The notes under the pieces were generated by a model. The model did not search any database and had not been told where the DNA came from. It worked only from the letters and a program-made list of their open reading frames with translations. Of a stretch of DNA of 49,517 nt, positions 13,989 through 22,485 are shown in pieces. Position 1 is the first letter of the stretch, and each line of letters begins with the position of its first letter. Origin of the DNA: an uncultured Acetatifactor sp. (GTDB lineage Bacteria; Bacillota; Clostridia; Lachnospirales; Lachnospiraceae). Made by a program: the position numbers and the translations under genes. The DNA is taken from the NCBI GenBank assembly GCA_910589655.1, contig CAJUTJ010000047.1, forward strand, positions 1-49,517. Reading direction: 5' to 3'.

Positions 13989-15593
13989 TTACTTCTGAGG
14001 ACCTGCAGATACCAGTGCCTTACCGGCATCGTTACCCTCGTACTTAGCAAAGTTCTTTACAAATCTGTCTGCCAGATCGTTTGCCTTGGTCTCCCACTCA
14101 GCAGCATCTGCATAAGTGTCGCGAGGATCCAGAATATTGGTGTCCACACCGGGAAGCTCCGTAGGAATATCAAAGTTGAAGATGGGAAGCTTCTTGGTAG
14201 GAGCGTTATTGATATCTCCGCTCAAGATTGCATCAATGATACCTCTGGTATCCTTAATGGAAATTCTCTTGCCGGTGCCGTTCCATCCTGTATTTACGAG
14301 ATAAGCCTTAGCGCCGCTCTGCTGCATCTTCTTAACCAGCTCCTCCGCATACTTTGTAGGATGCAGTTCAAGGAATGCCTGACCGAAGCAAGCGGAGAAA
14401 GTAGGTGTAGGCTCCGTAATTCCACGCTCCGTACCTGCCAGCTTAGCGGTAAATCCGGAAAGGAAATAGTACTGTGTCTGCTCAGGAGACAAAATGGAAA
14501 CGGGAGGAAGTACGCCGAATGCATCCGCAGACAGGAAGATTACGTTCTTAGCTGCCGGTGCGGCAGAAACGGGACGTACAATGTTCTCAATATGATTAAT
14601 CGGATAAGAAACACGAGTGTTCTCGGTTACGCTCTTGTCGTCAAAATCAATCTTGCCGGATGCATCCACGGTAACATTCTCCAAGAGAGCGTCACGCTTG
14701 ATTGCATTGTAGATATCGGGCTCGGAATCCTTGTCCAGATTGATAACCTTAGCATAGCAGCCGCCTTCAAAATTGAACACGCCGTTGTCATCCCAGCCGT
14801 GCTCGTCGTCGCCGATCAGCAGACGCTTAGGATCCGTAGACAGAGTAGTCTTGCCTGTACCGGAAAGTCCGAAGAAAATAGCGGTATTCTCACCGTTCAT
14901 ATCGGTATTTGCAGAACAGTGCATGGAAGCGATACCCTTCAGGGGCAGATAGTAGTTCATCATGGAGAACATACCCTTCTTCATCTCGCCGCCGTACCAT
15001 GTATTGATAATAACCTGCTCGCGGCTGGAAATATTGAAAGCCACGCAAGTCTCGGAATTCAGATTCAACTCCTTGTAATTCTCAACCTTTGCCTTGGAAG
15101 CATTATACACAACGAAATCAGGCTCGAAGTCGTTCAGCTCTTCCTCGCTGGGCTGGATGAACATATTCTTGATGAAGTGAGCCTGCCATGCAACTTCCAC
15201 GATAAAACGTACTGCCATGCGGGTATCCTTGTTAGCGCCGCAGAATGCATCCACAACAAAAAGTCTCTTATTGCAGAGTTCCTTCTGTGCGATATCCTTT
15301 ACGGTTGCCCATACTTCCTCTGACATGGGATGATTGTCGTTCTTATACTCATCGGAAGTCCACCATACGGTATTCTTAGAGTTCTCATCCATAACGATAT
15401 ACTTATCTTTGGGAGAACGGCCTGTGTAAATTCCGGTCATAACATTCACTGCGCCAAGCTCAGTTTCCTGACCCTTTTCAAAGCCTTCCAGACCAGCCTT
15501 GGTCTCCTCCTCGAACAGTACTTCATAGGAAGGATTGTGCACTACTTCCGTAGTTCCGGTGATGCCATACTTGCTTAAATTGATTTCTGCCAT
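13989..15593 (-). CDS. pckA: Phosphoenolpyruvate carboxykinase (ATP)
   Basis: Interconverts oxaloacetate + ATP and phosphoenolpyruvate + CO2 + ADP; in fermenting gut anaerobes it often runs towards oxaloacetate, conserving ATP. The 534-residue length is typical. Visible motifs are GRSPKDKY (58-65), the P-loop kinase-1a motif GLSGTGKTT (242-250), the metal-binding kinase-2 region LIGDDEHGW (259-267), and the C-terminal NTGWNGTGKRI segment. The start at 15593 has GAGG about 11 bases upstream. The gene is monocistronic, behind a strong promoter and a 230-nt leader holding a large hairpin. It links functionally to the oxaloacetate/pyruvate decarboxylase operon at 38.2-43.8 kb. Confidence 0.96.
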   Translation of the reverse strand: MAEINLSKYGITGTTEVVHNPSYEVLFEEETKAGLEGFEKGQETELGAVNVMTGIYTGRSPKDKYIVMDENSKNTVWWTSDEYKNDNHPMSEEVWATVKDIAQKELCNKRLFVVDAFCGANKDTRMAVRFIVEVAWQAHFIKNMFIQPSEEELNDFEPDFVVYNASKAKVENYKELNLNSETCVAFNISSREQVIINTWYGGEMKKGMFSMMNYYLPLKGIASMHCSANTDMNGENTAIFFGLSGTGKTTLSTDPKRLLIGDDEHGWDDNGVFNFEGGCYAKVINLDKDSEPDIYNAIKRDALLENVTVDASGKIDFDDKSVTENTRVSYPINHIENIVRPVSAAPAAKNVIFLSADAFGVLPPVSILSPEQTQYYFLSGFTAKLAGTERGITEPTPTFSACFGQAFLELHPTKYAEELVKKMQQSGAKAYLVNTGWNGTGKRISIKDTRGIIDAILSGDINNAPTKKLPIFNFDIPTELPGVDTNILDPRDTYADAAEWETKANDLADRFVKNFAKYEGNDAGKALVSAGPQK

Positions 15594-15654
15594 CTCGCGT
15601 TTTACCTCTTTTCTTTTATGATTTCTATTACTATAAAAGCGACTCCCCGCGCTC

Positions 15655-15726
15655 CGGCGGTGAGGTGATTTCGTGCTTCTGCCGCACGAAAATCTCAAGT
15701 CTGCCGTACAGGAAACCTCACCACCG
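15655..15726. repeat. 72-bp hairpin element in the pckA leader
   Basis: A 12-bp inverted repeat (CGGCGGTGAGGT at 15655-15666, ACCTCACCACCG at 15715-15726; one G-U position) encloses a second hairpin, ATTTCGTGC/GCACGAAAAT. The inner hairpin and the nearby GCAGACTTGAG resemble the stem-loop of family A copy A0, so this may be a related mobile hairpin placed between promoter and ribosome binding site. Confidence 0.7.
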
Positions 15727-15828
15727 ATGCGGTTTCTATACAGCACTAAACCACCATACTTTCCTAAACGACAATTCAATCGGCGTTGCATGGGGTTCAG
15801 TAAATTCCTATAGACTTTAGTCGTTATA

Positions 15829-15857
15829 ACTTTAACATGACGGTAAAAAAAAGTCAA
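15829..15857 (-). promoter_or_regulatory. Promoter of pckA
   Basis: Minus strand TTGACT (15852-15857), 17-bp spacer containing eight T, TAAAGT (15829-15834). Transcription would start near 15822, about 228 nt before the start codon. Confidence 0.8.
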
Positions 15858-15891
15858 TAAATGGGAAGGATTTTATAAAAAGTTTACTTCG

Positions 15892-16024
15892 GTTACTGTT
15901 CACACCCACGCCACCGCGAGGCGTTTTCATGCGTTTTTGCGTGACAAACCCGAGGGCAACCTGCGCGAAACCGTTGTTTTGCGGTTTCTGTGCATGTGTT
16001 ACTGGTCACGGAGTGAACAGTAAC
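15892..16024 (+). mobile_element. Family A MITE-like element, copy A1, with 8-bp target duplication
   Basis: A 133-bp element bounded by a perfect 12-bp terminal inverted repeat (GTTACTGTTCAC at 15892-15903, GTGAACAGTAAC at 16013-16024). It is flanked exactly by the direct repeat TTACTTCG (15884-15891 and 16025-16032). Inside are GCGAGGCGTTT, CCCGAG, TGCGC, the hairpin GAAACCG-TTGTTTTG-CGGTTTC and TGTGCAT. It encodes no transposase and must be non-autonomous. It sits between the pckA promoter and the 3' end of the aminopeptidase P gene. Confidence 0.85.
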
Positions 16025-16062
16025 TTACTTCGTGTGACAGTTCACCCGCCGCCGGAAGATGT

Positions 16063-16173
16063 TTTCACACTTCCGGACATGCCGATGCAGTCGGCACAAA
16101 CAATTAATGAATTGGTGCAAGGCCGGAAGAATCGCGCAAGCGATTCTTAGAGAAACTTCATTCCTTTCATACT
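16063..16173 (-). repeat. Family B structured repeat, copy B1
   Basis: Homologous to copies at 37883-37970 and 38051-38138. Stems: outer CTTCCGG/CCGGAAG, hairpin TGCCGA/TCGGCA, hairpin CAATT/AATTG, and a following hairpin AAGAATCGC-GCAA-GCGATTCTT. It continues with TTAGAGAAACTTCATTCC, which is also the right arm of the long hairpin at 37972-38050. It overlaps the aminopeptidase P stop codon. Confidence 0.8.
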
Positions 16174-17963
16174 TCCGTCTCCCGTCTCAGCCACTCCGCC
16201 TCTTCCGCCGTCAAATAAGGAGAAAGCTTTTCATATACCTTCTGCTGGTAATCCCTCAACATGTTCTTCTGTACTTCACTCATATATTTCACATCAATGG
16301 CGCCCATGTCGATGGGAACCCATGTCAATGTCTTAAAATGCATAAACTGTCCGTATTCGTTTTTCACGTCGTTTTCCGCCACCATAATGTTCTCGATGCG
16401 GATGCCGTGGCTTCCCTCCACGTAAATGCCGGGTTCGTTGGAGATGTCCATACCCGCCTCAATGACAGCCTCCGTCATGTCGTCCGTAAATCTCCACCGC
16501 ATGTTCTGAGGACCCTCATGTACATTCAAAATATATCCCACACCGTGACCCGTGCCGCATTTATAGTCCATGGCAATATCCCAGATCGGCTGGCGCGCCA
16601 GTATATCCAGATTCCTTCCGGTACAGCCGTAAATCCAATGGGCATTGGACAATTGCAGCATACCTGCGGCAACCAGCGTGTAATGCTTCTTTACCTCATC
16701 GGATACGGCTCCCAGCGCAACGGTTCTTGTCACATCGGTGGTGCCCCCCATATACTGTCCGCCGGAATCAATCAGGTAAAGTCCTTCCGGCTTCAGAACC
16801 GCATGATTGTCGGCGGTAGGCTCATAATGCATCATGGCCGCATTGGCGCCATAGGCAGATATGGACGGGAACGAGAGATCCACACATTCCGGAATGTCCC
16901 TCCTAAGCTTTTCCAAATAATCCGCCGCCGTGATCTCCGTAATCTCCTGACTGCCGATATTGGTCTTCAACCAGTAAATAAATTTCGTCAAAGCCACGCT
17001 GTCTTTCAGATAAATCTCTTCCATATTGGCAAGCTCCACCGGATTCTTTACCGCCTTCAGCAATTCCGTCGGATTTTTCTTTTCCACAAGTGTCTGTTTT
17101 CGTGCCAGAGTCTTGTACAGGGTGTAACTGCAGTGACGGTCATCCACCAGAACCTTTCCGCCCTCCGGAAGCGCCTTCAAGTAGTCCACAACTTCCGCAT
17201 AATCCTTCACCACAATATTCTTTTCCGCAAAATACTTTGACGCAGACTCATCCACCACGCTCTTTTGGATAAACAAAACCGCTTCCTTCTCCGTCAGATA
17301 ACCGTAGGACATAGCCACGGGATTACATTCCACATCGCAGCCCCTGATGTTAAAGAGCCACATCAGATCATCCAATTTCGTCAAAAGGAAGCTGTTCCCC
17401 CCTTCCTCGGAAACCTTTTTCATTACGTCGCGCTGTTTATCCTCGGTGCTTCTCCCCGCCAGCTTCTCCGGCAGGATCATGATCTTTCCCTGAGGAAATC
17501 CGGGTCTGTCCTTCCATAATTTTTCCGAGAGATCCTTTTCATAAGCAAACACAATTTTCTTTTCCGCCAGCTTCTCTTCCAGTTTCCGCCCTTCCTTACA
17601 GGAGAGCACCCTGCCGTCAAAGCCCAAGGTCTGGCCCTGCTCCATACGCTGCTCCAGAAAATCCTCAATGGCGGGAACCCCGTCGTCCAGCATCCGGAAC
17701 AGCTCCACGCCGGTTCCCTCCAGCTCATGTTCGGCCTGAATAAAATACCGTCCGTCGGTCCAAAGCCCCGCTCCCTCCTGCCATACCAGCAGTGTTCCGT
17801 TAGAGCCCGAAAAATTACAAAAATATTCTCTCACTTTAAAATAATCATTCACATACTCCGAATTATGAAAATCCGCCGTGGGCATCATATAATAGTCGAT
17901 GCCCTCCCCCTTCATAAGCTCTCTCAACGCCTTCAGACGATTTCTAATCACTTGATTTTCCAT
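16167..17963 (-). CDS. Xaa-Pro aminopeptidase, M24B family
   Basis: A large (598-residue) aminopeptidase P-type enzyme that removes N-terminal residues preceding proline, using two metal ions. The first 300 residues form two creatinase-like N-terminal domains; the C-terminal pita-bread domain has the metal-site segments LIDSGGQYMGGTTDVTRT, GTGHGVGYILNVHEGPQ and SNEPGIY. The length matches the long eukaryote-like bacterial form rather than the 440-residue PepP. The start at 17963 has GGAG six bases upstream; an ATG at 17975 is also possible. The last codon and the TGA stop lie in repeat B1, so the C-terminus was probably set when that repeat inserted. Confidence 0.92.
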   Translation of the reverse strand: MENQVIRNRLKALRELMKGEGIDYYMMPTADFHNSEYVNDYFKVREYFCNFSGSNGTLLVWQEGAGLWTDGRYFIQAEHELEGTGVELFRMLDDGVPAIEDFLEQRMEQGQTLGFDGRVLSCKEGRKLEEKLAEKKIVFAYEKDLSEKLWKDRPGFPQGKIMILPEKLAGRSTEDKQRDVMKKVSEEGGNSFLLTKLDDLMWLFNIRGCDVECNPVAMSYGYLTEKEAVLFIQKSVVDESASKYFAEKNIVVKDYAEVVDYLKALPEGGKVLVDDRHCSYTLYKTLARKQTLVEKKNPTELLKAVKNPVELANMEEIYLKDSVALTKFIYWLKTNIGSQEITEITAADYLEKLRRDIPECVDLSFPSISAYGANAAMMHYEPTADNHAVLKPEGLYLIDSGGQYMGGTTDVTRTVALGAVSDEVKKHYTLVAAGMLQLSNAHWIYGCTGRNLDILARQPIWDIAMDYKCGTGHGVGYILNVHEGPQNMRWRFTDDMTEAVIEAGMDISNEPGIYVEGSHGIRIENIMVAENDVKNEYGQFMHFKTLTWVPIDMGAIDVKYMSEVQKNMLRDYQQKVYEKLSPYLTAEEAEWLRRETEV

Positions 17964-18047
17964 CTCAATCTCCATTCTTCCGCCTTGCAGGCGGCCAAAG
18001 AAATTCTCAACCTTATAAAACCTGTTCCATCCTCTCCCGCCGCATCA

Positions 18048-18701
18048 TCAGGGACAATCCGAGAAAAAAGTACTCGTCCGCGAAGATCCTACACGGTGGC
18101 AGCCCAGATTGAGAAACAGTTCCAAATCCTCCCGCGTAGAGATGCCGCCGGCAGCCTTGATCTTCACATTGGGGCCTATATGCTTTTGAAACAGCTCCAC
18201 ATCCTCCTTTGCGGCTCCGCCCGTGCCGAATCCGGTGGAGGTCTTAATATAATCCGCCCCCGTCCGGGTAATGATGCCGCACAGAGCAATTTTTTCTTCC
18301 TCCGTAAGATAACATGCCTCAACAATGACCTTTAAAATACGGTTCCCACAGATCTCTTTCAGCGTTTGTATTTCCTTTTCCACCTTCTCCCAGTACCCGT
18401 TCTTCACATCTCCGATGTTGACTACCATATCAATCTCGTCACATCCGTCCCTCAAAGCACACTCCGTCTCCGCAGCTTTTGCCTCCGTCACACTGTAGCC
18501 CAAGGGAAAACCCACCACGGTACAGATGGTGAGCCGCTCCCCGTAAGCCTCACGGATGGCTTTGATATAGGAGGGCGGGACACAGACGCTTGCCGTATGG
18601 TAACGGATGGCCTCATCACACAATTTCTTCACATCATCCCATGTGGCATACGCCTTCAACTGAGTGTGGTCAATCTTCTTTAACATTTCTTCTGCCGTCA
18701 T
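18048..18701 (-). CDS. deoC: Deoxyribose-phosphate aldolase
   Basis: Cleaves 2-deoxyribose-5-phosphate to glyceraldehyde-3-phosphate and acetaldehyde in deoxynucleoside catabolism, through a Schiff base. The 217-residue TIM barrel shows EIDMVVNIG (89-97), the Schiff-base lysine in ADYIKTSTGFG (Lys153) and the second catalytic lysine in VKIKAAGGI (Lys182). The tail after GCHRVGSS reads RTSTFFSDCP, which differs from the usual ending of the family and may reflect a late frameshift without effect on the core. The start at 18701 has GGAGAAG upstream. No other deo gene is adjacent. Confidence 0.94.
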   Translation of the reverse strand: MTAEEMLKKIDHTQLKAYATWDDVKKLCDEAIRYHTASVCVPPSYIKAIREAYGERLTICTVVGFPLGYSVTEAKAAETECALRDGCDEIDMVVNIGDVKNGYWEKVEKEIQTLKEICGNRILKVIVEACYLTEEEKIALCGIITRTGADYIKTSTGFGTGGAAKEDVELFQKHIGPNVKIKAAGGISTREDLELFLNLGCHRVGSSRTSTFFSDCP

Positions 18702-18932
18702 AACTTCTCCTTTCCTCTCCTGCCGACTCCGGCACAGAATTCCTTTTTCCATTCCCCGGCATCTTTTTCCCTTATCAAATCCCCCGCAGCAGAGCGCCAT
18801 ATATCTTCGACGCATAAAGGCATCAAAGGATTACGAAGCAAAGCTGCGGGGGAATCGCCTCAGTCAGCCGCCCAGATTTCCCGGCAGTAAAAACTGCCCT
18901 TCCAAACCTGCCGGCTGTAAACATTACCCTGA

Positions 18933-20420
18933 TTATATCTTTAAAAATTCCTTCACGGTATCCTTCATTTTATCAACGTCACACTGTTTGTCATGCACCA
19001 CGGGCGCGGTACGGATTTCCTCAATGGCCTGAGGCACCGGTACATTCGCAAGCTTCGAAAGCTCGTCAACCAGTTCAAAATCACTCATAGCATCATATTG
19101 GGCATCAATGGCATTCATAACGCTTCTGGTGAACTTAAAAGGGCTTGCCGTAGAGGCAATCACCGTCTTCGTCTTATCCCCCGTCTCCGCCGCATATTTC
19201 CGGTAAACCGCGGAAGCCACGGCCGTATGGGTGTCAATCACATAACCACAGGCATTGTAAAGCCGTCTGATCTCTTCCGCGGTCTGATCTTCATCGGCAA
19301 AGCCGCCGTAAAAATCAGCCAGCGCCTCCCTCATTTGGGCAGTAATCTCATAGGCTCCGTTTCCGGCCAGAGCCGTCATCAGCTCCTTGTTCTTGTCCCC
19401 GTCATTTCCTGCGATACGGTAGATCAGACGCTCCAGATTACTGGAAATCAGAATGTCCATGGACGGGGAACTGGTCAATACGAACTCCCTGTTTCTGTCA
19501 TAGACACCGGTTTTGAAAAAGTCATACAATACTTTGTTTTCATTGGATGCGCAAATCAGCTTTCGGATGGGAAGTCCCATATTCTTCGCATAAAACGCTG
19601 CAAGAATATTTCCGAAATTGCCGGTGGGAACCACCACATTGACGGCCTCACCCTCCTCAATCTTCCCTTCTTTCAGCAATGCTGCATAAGCATATATGTA
19701 ATAACAGATCTGAGGAACCAGACGGCCGATATTAATGGAATTGGCAGAAGAAAACTGAAATCCCTTCTCTTCCATCTCACGGGCCAGCTCCTGATCGGAA
19801 AATATCTTCTTGACTCCGGTCTGGGCATCGTCAAAGTTTCCGTGAATGCCCACAACCAATGTATTGTCCCCTTTCTGGGTCACCATCTGCTTCTCCTGAA
19901 TCGGACTGACGCCGTTCTTAGGGTAGAATACGACGATGCGCGTGCCTTCCACGTCTGCAAAGCCTGCCAATGCCGCCTTTCCGGTATCTCCGGAGGTAGC
20001 CGTCAGAATAACGATCTCATTTCGGATATGGTTCTTGTGTGCGGCGGTAATCATCAAATGGGGCAGAATGGACAACGCCATATCCTTAAACGCAATGGTA
20101 GCCCCATGAAACAATTCCAGATAATACGCTCCTTCGGCCTCCGCCAAAGGCGCAATTACCTCCGTGTCAAACTTAGAGTCGTAAGCCCTGCCGATACAAC
20201 TTTTCAATTCTTCTTCCGTAAAATCGGTGAGATAAAGCTTCATGACCTCATAGGCAACTTCCTGATAAGTCATTCCCGCAAGCTCTTTCAGACTCTTATC
20301 CAACACCGGAATATGATCCGGCACAAACAGACCGCCGTCCTCCGACAATCCCTTTAAGATTGCTTCGGATGATTTCACCGGATTCCCGCCGCTTCTCGTA
20401 CTGCTGTATAACACTTCCAT
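18933..20420 (-). CDS. thrC: Threonine synthase
   Basis: PLP enzyme converting O-phosphohomoserine to threonine, the last step of threonine synthesis. The 495-residue form is the longer class, with N-terminal LYSSTRSGG, AILKGLSEDGGLFVP, the PLP lysine in HGATIAFKDMA (Lys112), the TATSGDTGKAAL phosphate-binding segment and VPTGNFGNILAAFYA. The start is set at 20420 because homologues begin a few residues before LYSSTR; an ATG at 20432 (MVTIMEV) is an alternative closer to a purine-rich GGAAAGG. No homoserine kinase or dehydrogenase gene is adjacent. No T-box was seen upstream. Downstream, CCGGCAG/CTGCCGG (18882-18910) is a possible weak terminator. Confidence 0.95.
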   Translation of the reverse strand: MEVLYSSTRSGGNPVKSSEAILKGLSEDGGLFVPDHIPVLDKSLKELAGMTYQEVAYEVMKLYLTDFTEEELKSCIGRAYDSKFDTEVIAPLAEAEGAYYLELFHGATIAFKDMALSILPHLMITAAHKNHIRNEIVILTATSGDTGKAALAGFADVEGTRIVVFYPKNGVSPIQEKQMVTQKGDNTLVVGIHGNFDDAQTGVKKIFSDQELAREMEEKGFQFSSANSINIGRLVPQICYYIYAYAALLKEGKIEEGEAVNVVVPTGNFGNILAAFYAKNMGLPIRKLICASNENKVLYDFFKTGVYDRNREFVLTSSPSMDILISSNLERLIYRIAGNDGDKNKELMTALAGNGAYEITAQMREALADFYGGFADEDQTAEEIRRLYNACGYVIDTHTAVASAVYRKYAAETGDKTKTVIASTASPFKFTRSVMNAIDAQYDAMSDFELVDELSKLANVPVPQAIEEIRTAPVVHDKQCDVDKMKDTVKEFLKI

Positions 20421-20576
20421 GATAGTAACCATGCCTTTCCGTTCCCTGCAGGCTTTTCGAATACAAAATAAACTGCACAACCCATTGTACCGGTAATTCC
20501 TTTGCAGGCATTCTATTTGTAAGTAATAAATTCGCGGTTATAGTATATCATTAAATGGCTTGGGACGCAAGGTTGG

Positions 20577-21236
20577 CTATTTAAAAAATTCGTGTCCCCC
20601 ATGTTCAAACAGATAGACCAAATGATCGTCAAACCATTTCATTTTCGAGCTGTCCGCATATTTCCTTGCGGCAAAATATAAAGCCCCCTGAGAAATATCT
20701 TCCCCATTCAGCGCCCGCTCCACTGCCTCATAGGTCTCCTGACTGATCTCTACCTGATAATATTTTCCGTTGGAAACAGGCGAAAACTGGGCAACCCCGT
20801 TTTGCTGTTGAAATACAACATCCGTTACCGTGGAGGGAAACTTTTCATTATTTACCCTGTTTAAAATCACGTTTGCCACGAGAAGCCTGCCGTCCTCGTC
20901 CTCGCTGCCCGCCTCGGATTCCACGATTCTGAGCAGAACCTCCAGCTCGTCGGCTTCCAAAAGAATCATGGGTTCCTGCTCTAAGACATAGTAATCCACC
21001 ACCCGCTGTCCGGAAACCGCACGATCCGCGATCCCCAGCGTCCTGCTCTCCGCCACATTCTCTATGATGCCTCTCTCGATGCTTTCCGCTTTTTCATTCA
21101 TTTCCTGAAGTGTTAGCCGTATCTGGGAAACGGGATAAGTCAACATCCTTGCCTGATCGATTCCGCGGACACACACCATACCTGCCAGAAATACCATATT
21201 GCAAAGCATCAATGCACCTATTGACTTTTTATACAT
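20577..21236 (-). CDS. SleB-type cell wall hydrolase
   Basis: A 219-residue protein with an N-terminal membrane anchor or signal (SIGALMLCNMVFLAGMVCV), a spacer with helical character, and a C-terminal Hydrolase_2 (SleB/CwlJ) domain from about residue 105 (LLRIVESEAGSEDEDGRLLVANVILNRV, ALYFAARKYADSSKM). Family members are lytic transglycosylases that degrade spore cortex or vegetative peptidoglycan; without the SleB peptidoglycan-binding domain this one may be vegetative. The ATG at 21236 has AAAGGA about ten bases upstream; a TTG at 21257 is an alternative. The protein ends with GGHEFFK. Confidence 0.87.
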   Translation of the reverse strand: MYKKSIGALMLCNMVFLAGMVCVRGIDQARMLTYPVSQIRLTLQEMNEKAESIERGIIENVAESRTLGIADRAVSGQRVVDYYVLEQEPMILLEADELEVLLRIVESEAGSEDEDGRLLVANVILNRVNNEKFPSTVTDVVFQQQNGVAQFSPVSNGKYYQVEISQETYEAVERALNGEDISQGALYFAARKYADSSKMKWFDDHLVYLFEHGGHEFFK

Positions 21237-21497
21237 AAGTTCTTTATCCTTTCTCAATACAAGGCGGACACCTTATTATTGTTCACCCGTTATTGCCGCT
21301 GCCAATAATCGTACTTATAACGCAGTTCTCCACTGCCTGTCCGCTATTCAGTATATGAGGATGAGTTAAAAAATATGTAACAATTCTGTCATAATTCATA
21401 CATCACTTTCCCATCGTATTACCAAATCCTTTCCCTCTTGTCCATGAAGCTATACAGAATCCGTAAAAAATGGTATAATACTTTTCAGTCAGTAAAA

Positions 21498-21582
21498 AGT
21501 GCCCCAAGCGGCACTTTGCATTGTGACGGAATTTCCTGTAAGCTAAAAAAGCGCCCCAAGCGGCGCTGTGTTATGACGGAAT
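21498..21582. repeat. Two tandem covarying hairpins upstream of the AP2 gene
   Basis: Hairpin 1 is AGTGCC-CCAAGC-GGCACT (21498-21515), hairpin 2 AGCGCC-CCAAGC-GGCGCT (21550-21567). The loop is identical and one stem pair is exchanged (T-A for C-G). Each is followed at a similar distance by TGACGGAAT (21524-21532, 21574-21582) and preceded by a run of A. On the minus strand each becomes a hairpin with a 5-6 U tail, like an intrinsic terminator. They lie 64-150 bp ahead of the AP2 start codon. Apart from these, nothing was recognised in 21258-21645. Confidence 0.8.
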
Positions 21583-21645
21583 CTGCCATTAGAAAAAGGA
21601 ACCGGCGCTGCAGCAAAATAGAATACTCAGAAAAGGAAATTATGT

Positions 21646-22485
21646 ATGAAACATTCCGGCCCCCCCGGTGAACAGCATTACGAAGGAGTCTTTCCCTCTG
21701 CCCGCAAAAACGGTCAGATTTATTACCGCGCCTCCCTGACATACAGGCGCAAGCACATCAGTCTGGGCAGCTATAAAGATCCCGAGAGAGCCCACCATGC
21801 TTATCTGGAGGGACTGCGCCTGTTAAACGCCCGCCGGACGGTATTGGAAGATTACACGGAGGACTCCCCGCTGCCCTTTGAAAAATGGGTCTGCCTTACG
21901 AACTTCCGGGACAACGGAATCTATTTCGGCAATCCCATCTACATGGGACAGCGTTTATTTTATTACTACCTCTCCCCCACCCATGTACTGAAATTTGATT
22001 TAGACGATCTGTTTTACTATTCTTCCCACAAAATCATGCTCCGGGGCCGCCATTATTTTGTTGCCGATTACGGTCTTCAGGTCAGTATACTGTCCCGCTA
22101 CGGTATCAAGGCATACGCAAAAAGGGGAAGGGATTTTCGTTTCATCAACAATGATCCCACCGATTTCCGCCGCGAAAATCTGGAAATCATCAATGTCTAT
22201 CAAGGTGTGAGCCGGGAACGGCAAAAAAACGGACAGTATCTCTATACTGTCCGCATCCACATCATAGGAAATTATATTGTGGGCCGCTACGCTTCCGAAT
22301 GGGAAGCCGCCGTTGCCTATAACAAAGCCATCGACATATTGAGGAAAAACGGCGTCGCCAAAAAATATACGCCCAATTATATTGAAGGACTTTCCCCCAG
22401 CAAATATGCCGATATTTATACCGATATTGCAGTTTCTCAAAAAATCATTGATTTTAAACCGCCTATTTCTCCGAATAGTCAATAA
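21646..22485 (+). CDS. AP2-like / degenerate HNH-like DNA-binding protein
   Basis: A 279-residue basic protein I do not recognise as a named gene. Residues 11-62 (GVFPSARKNGQIYYRASL, then ISLGSYKDPERAHHAY) and 184-236 (YQGVSRERQKNGQYLYTVRI, then GRYASEWEAAVAYNKA) both look like AP2-type DNA-binding domains. Between them, 125-183 resembles an HNH homing-endonuclease module; it keeps the end pattern NNDPTDFRRENLEI but lacks the usual catalytic His and DH pair. It is therefore probably a DNA binder without nuclease activity. AAGGA eight bases upstream supports the start. It stands alone on the plus strand, its leader holds two covarying hairpins, and it overlaps the GH25 gene by 23 bp, tail to tail. 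Confidence 0.75.
   Translation: MKHSGPPGEQHYEGVFPSARKNGQIYYRASLTYRRKHISLGSYKDPERAHHAYLEGLRLLNARRTVLEDYTEDSPLPFEKWVCLTNFRDNGIYFGNPIYMGQRLFYYYLSPTHVLKFDLDDLFYYSSHKIMLRGRHYFVADYGLQVSILSRYGIKAYAKRGRDFRFINNDPTDFRRENLEIINVYQGVSRERQKNGQYLYTVRIHIIGNYIVGRYASEWEAAVAYNKAIDILRKNGVAKKYTPNYIEGLSPSKYADIYTDIAVSQKIIDFKPPISPNSQ

Noticed and set aside
20421..20576. T-box or threonine attenuator before thrC
   Set aside because: No AGGGTGGNACCGCG core, no strong terminator and no threonine-rich leader peptide were found.
21438..21671. A 77-codon plus-strand frame ahead of the AP2 gene
   Set aside because: It reads through the two hairpin repeats, has no good start signal, and overlaps the AP2 ribosome binding site in another frame.
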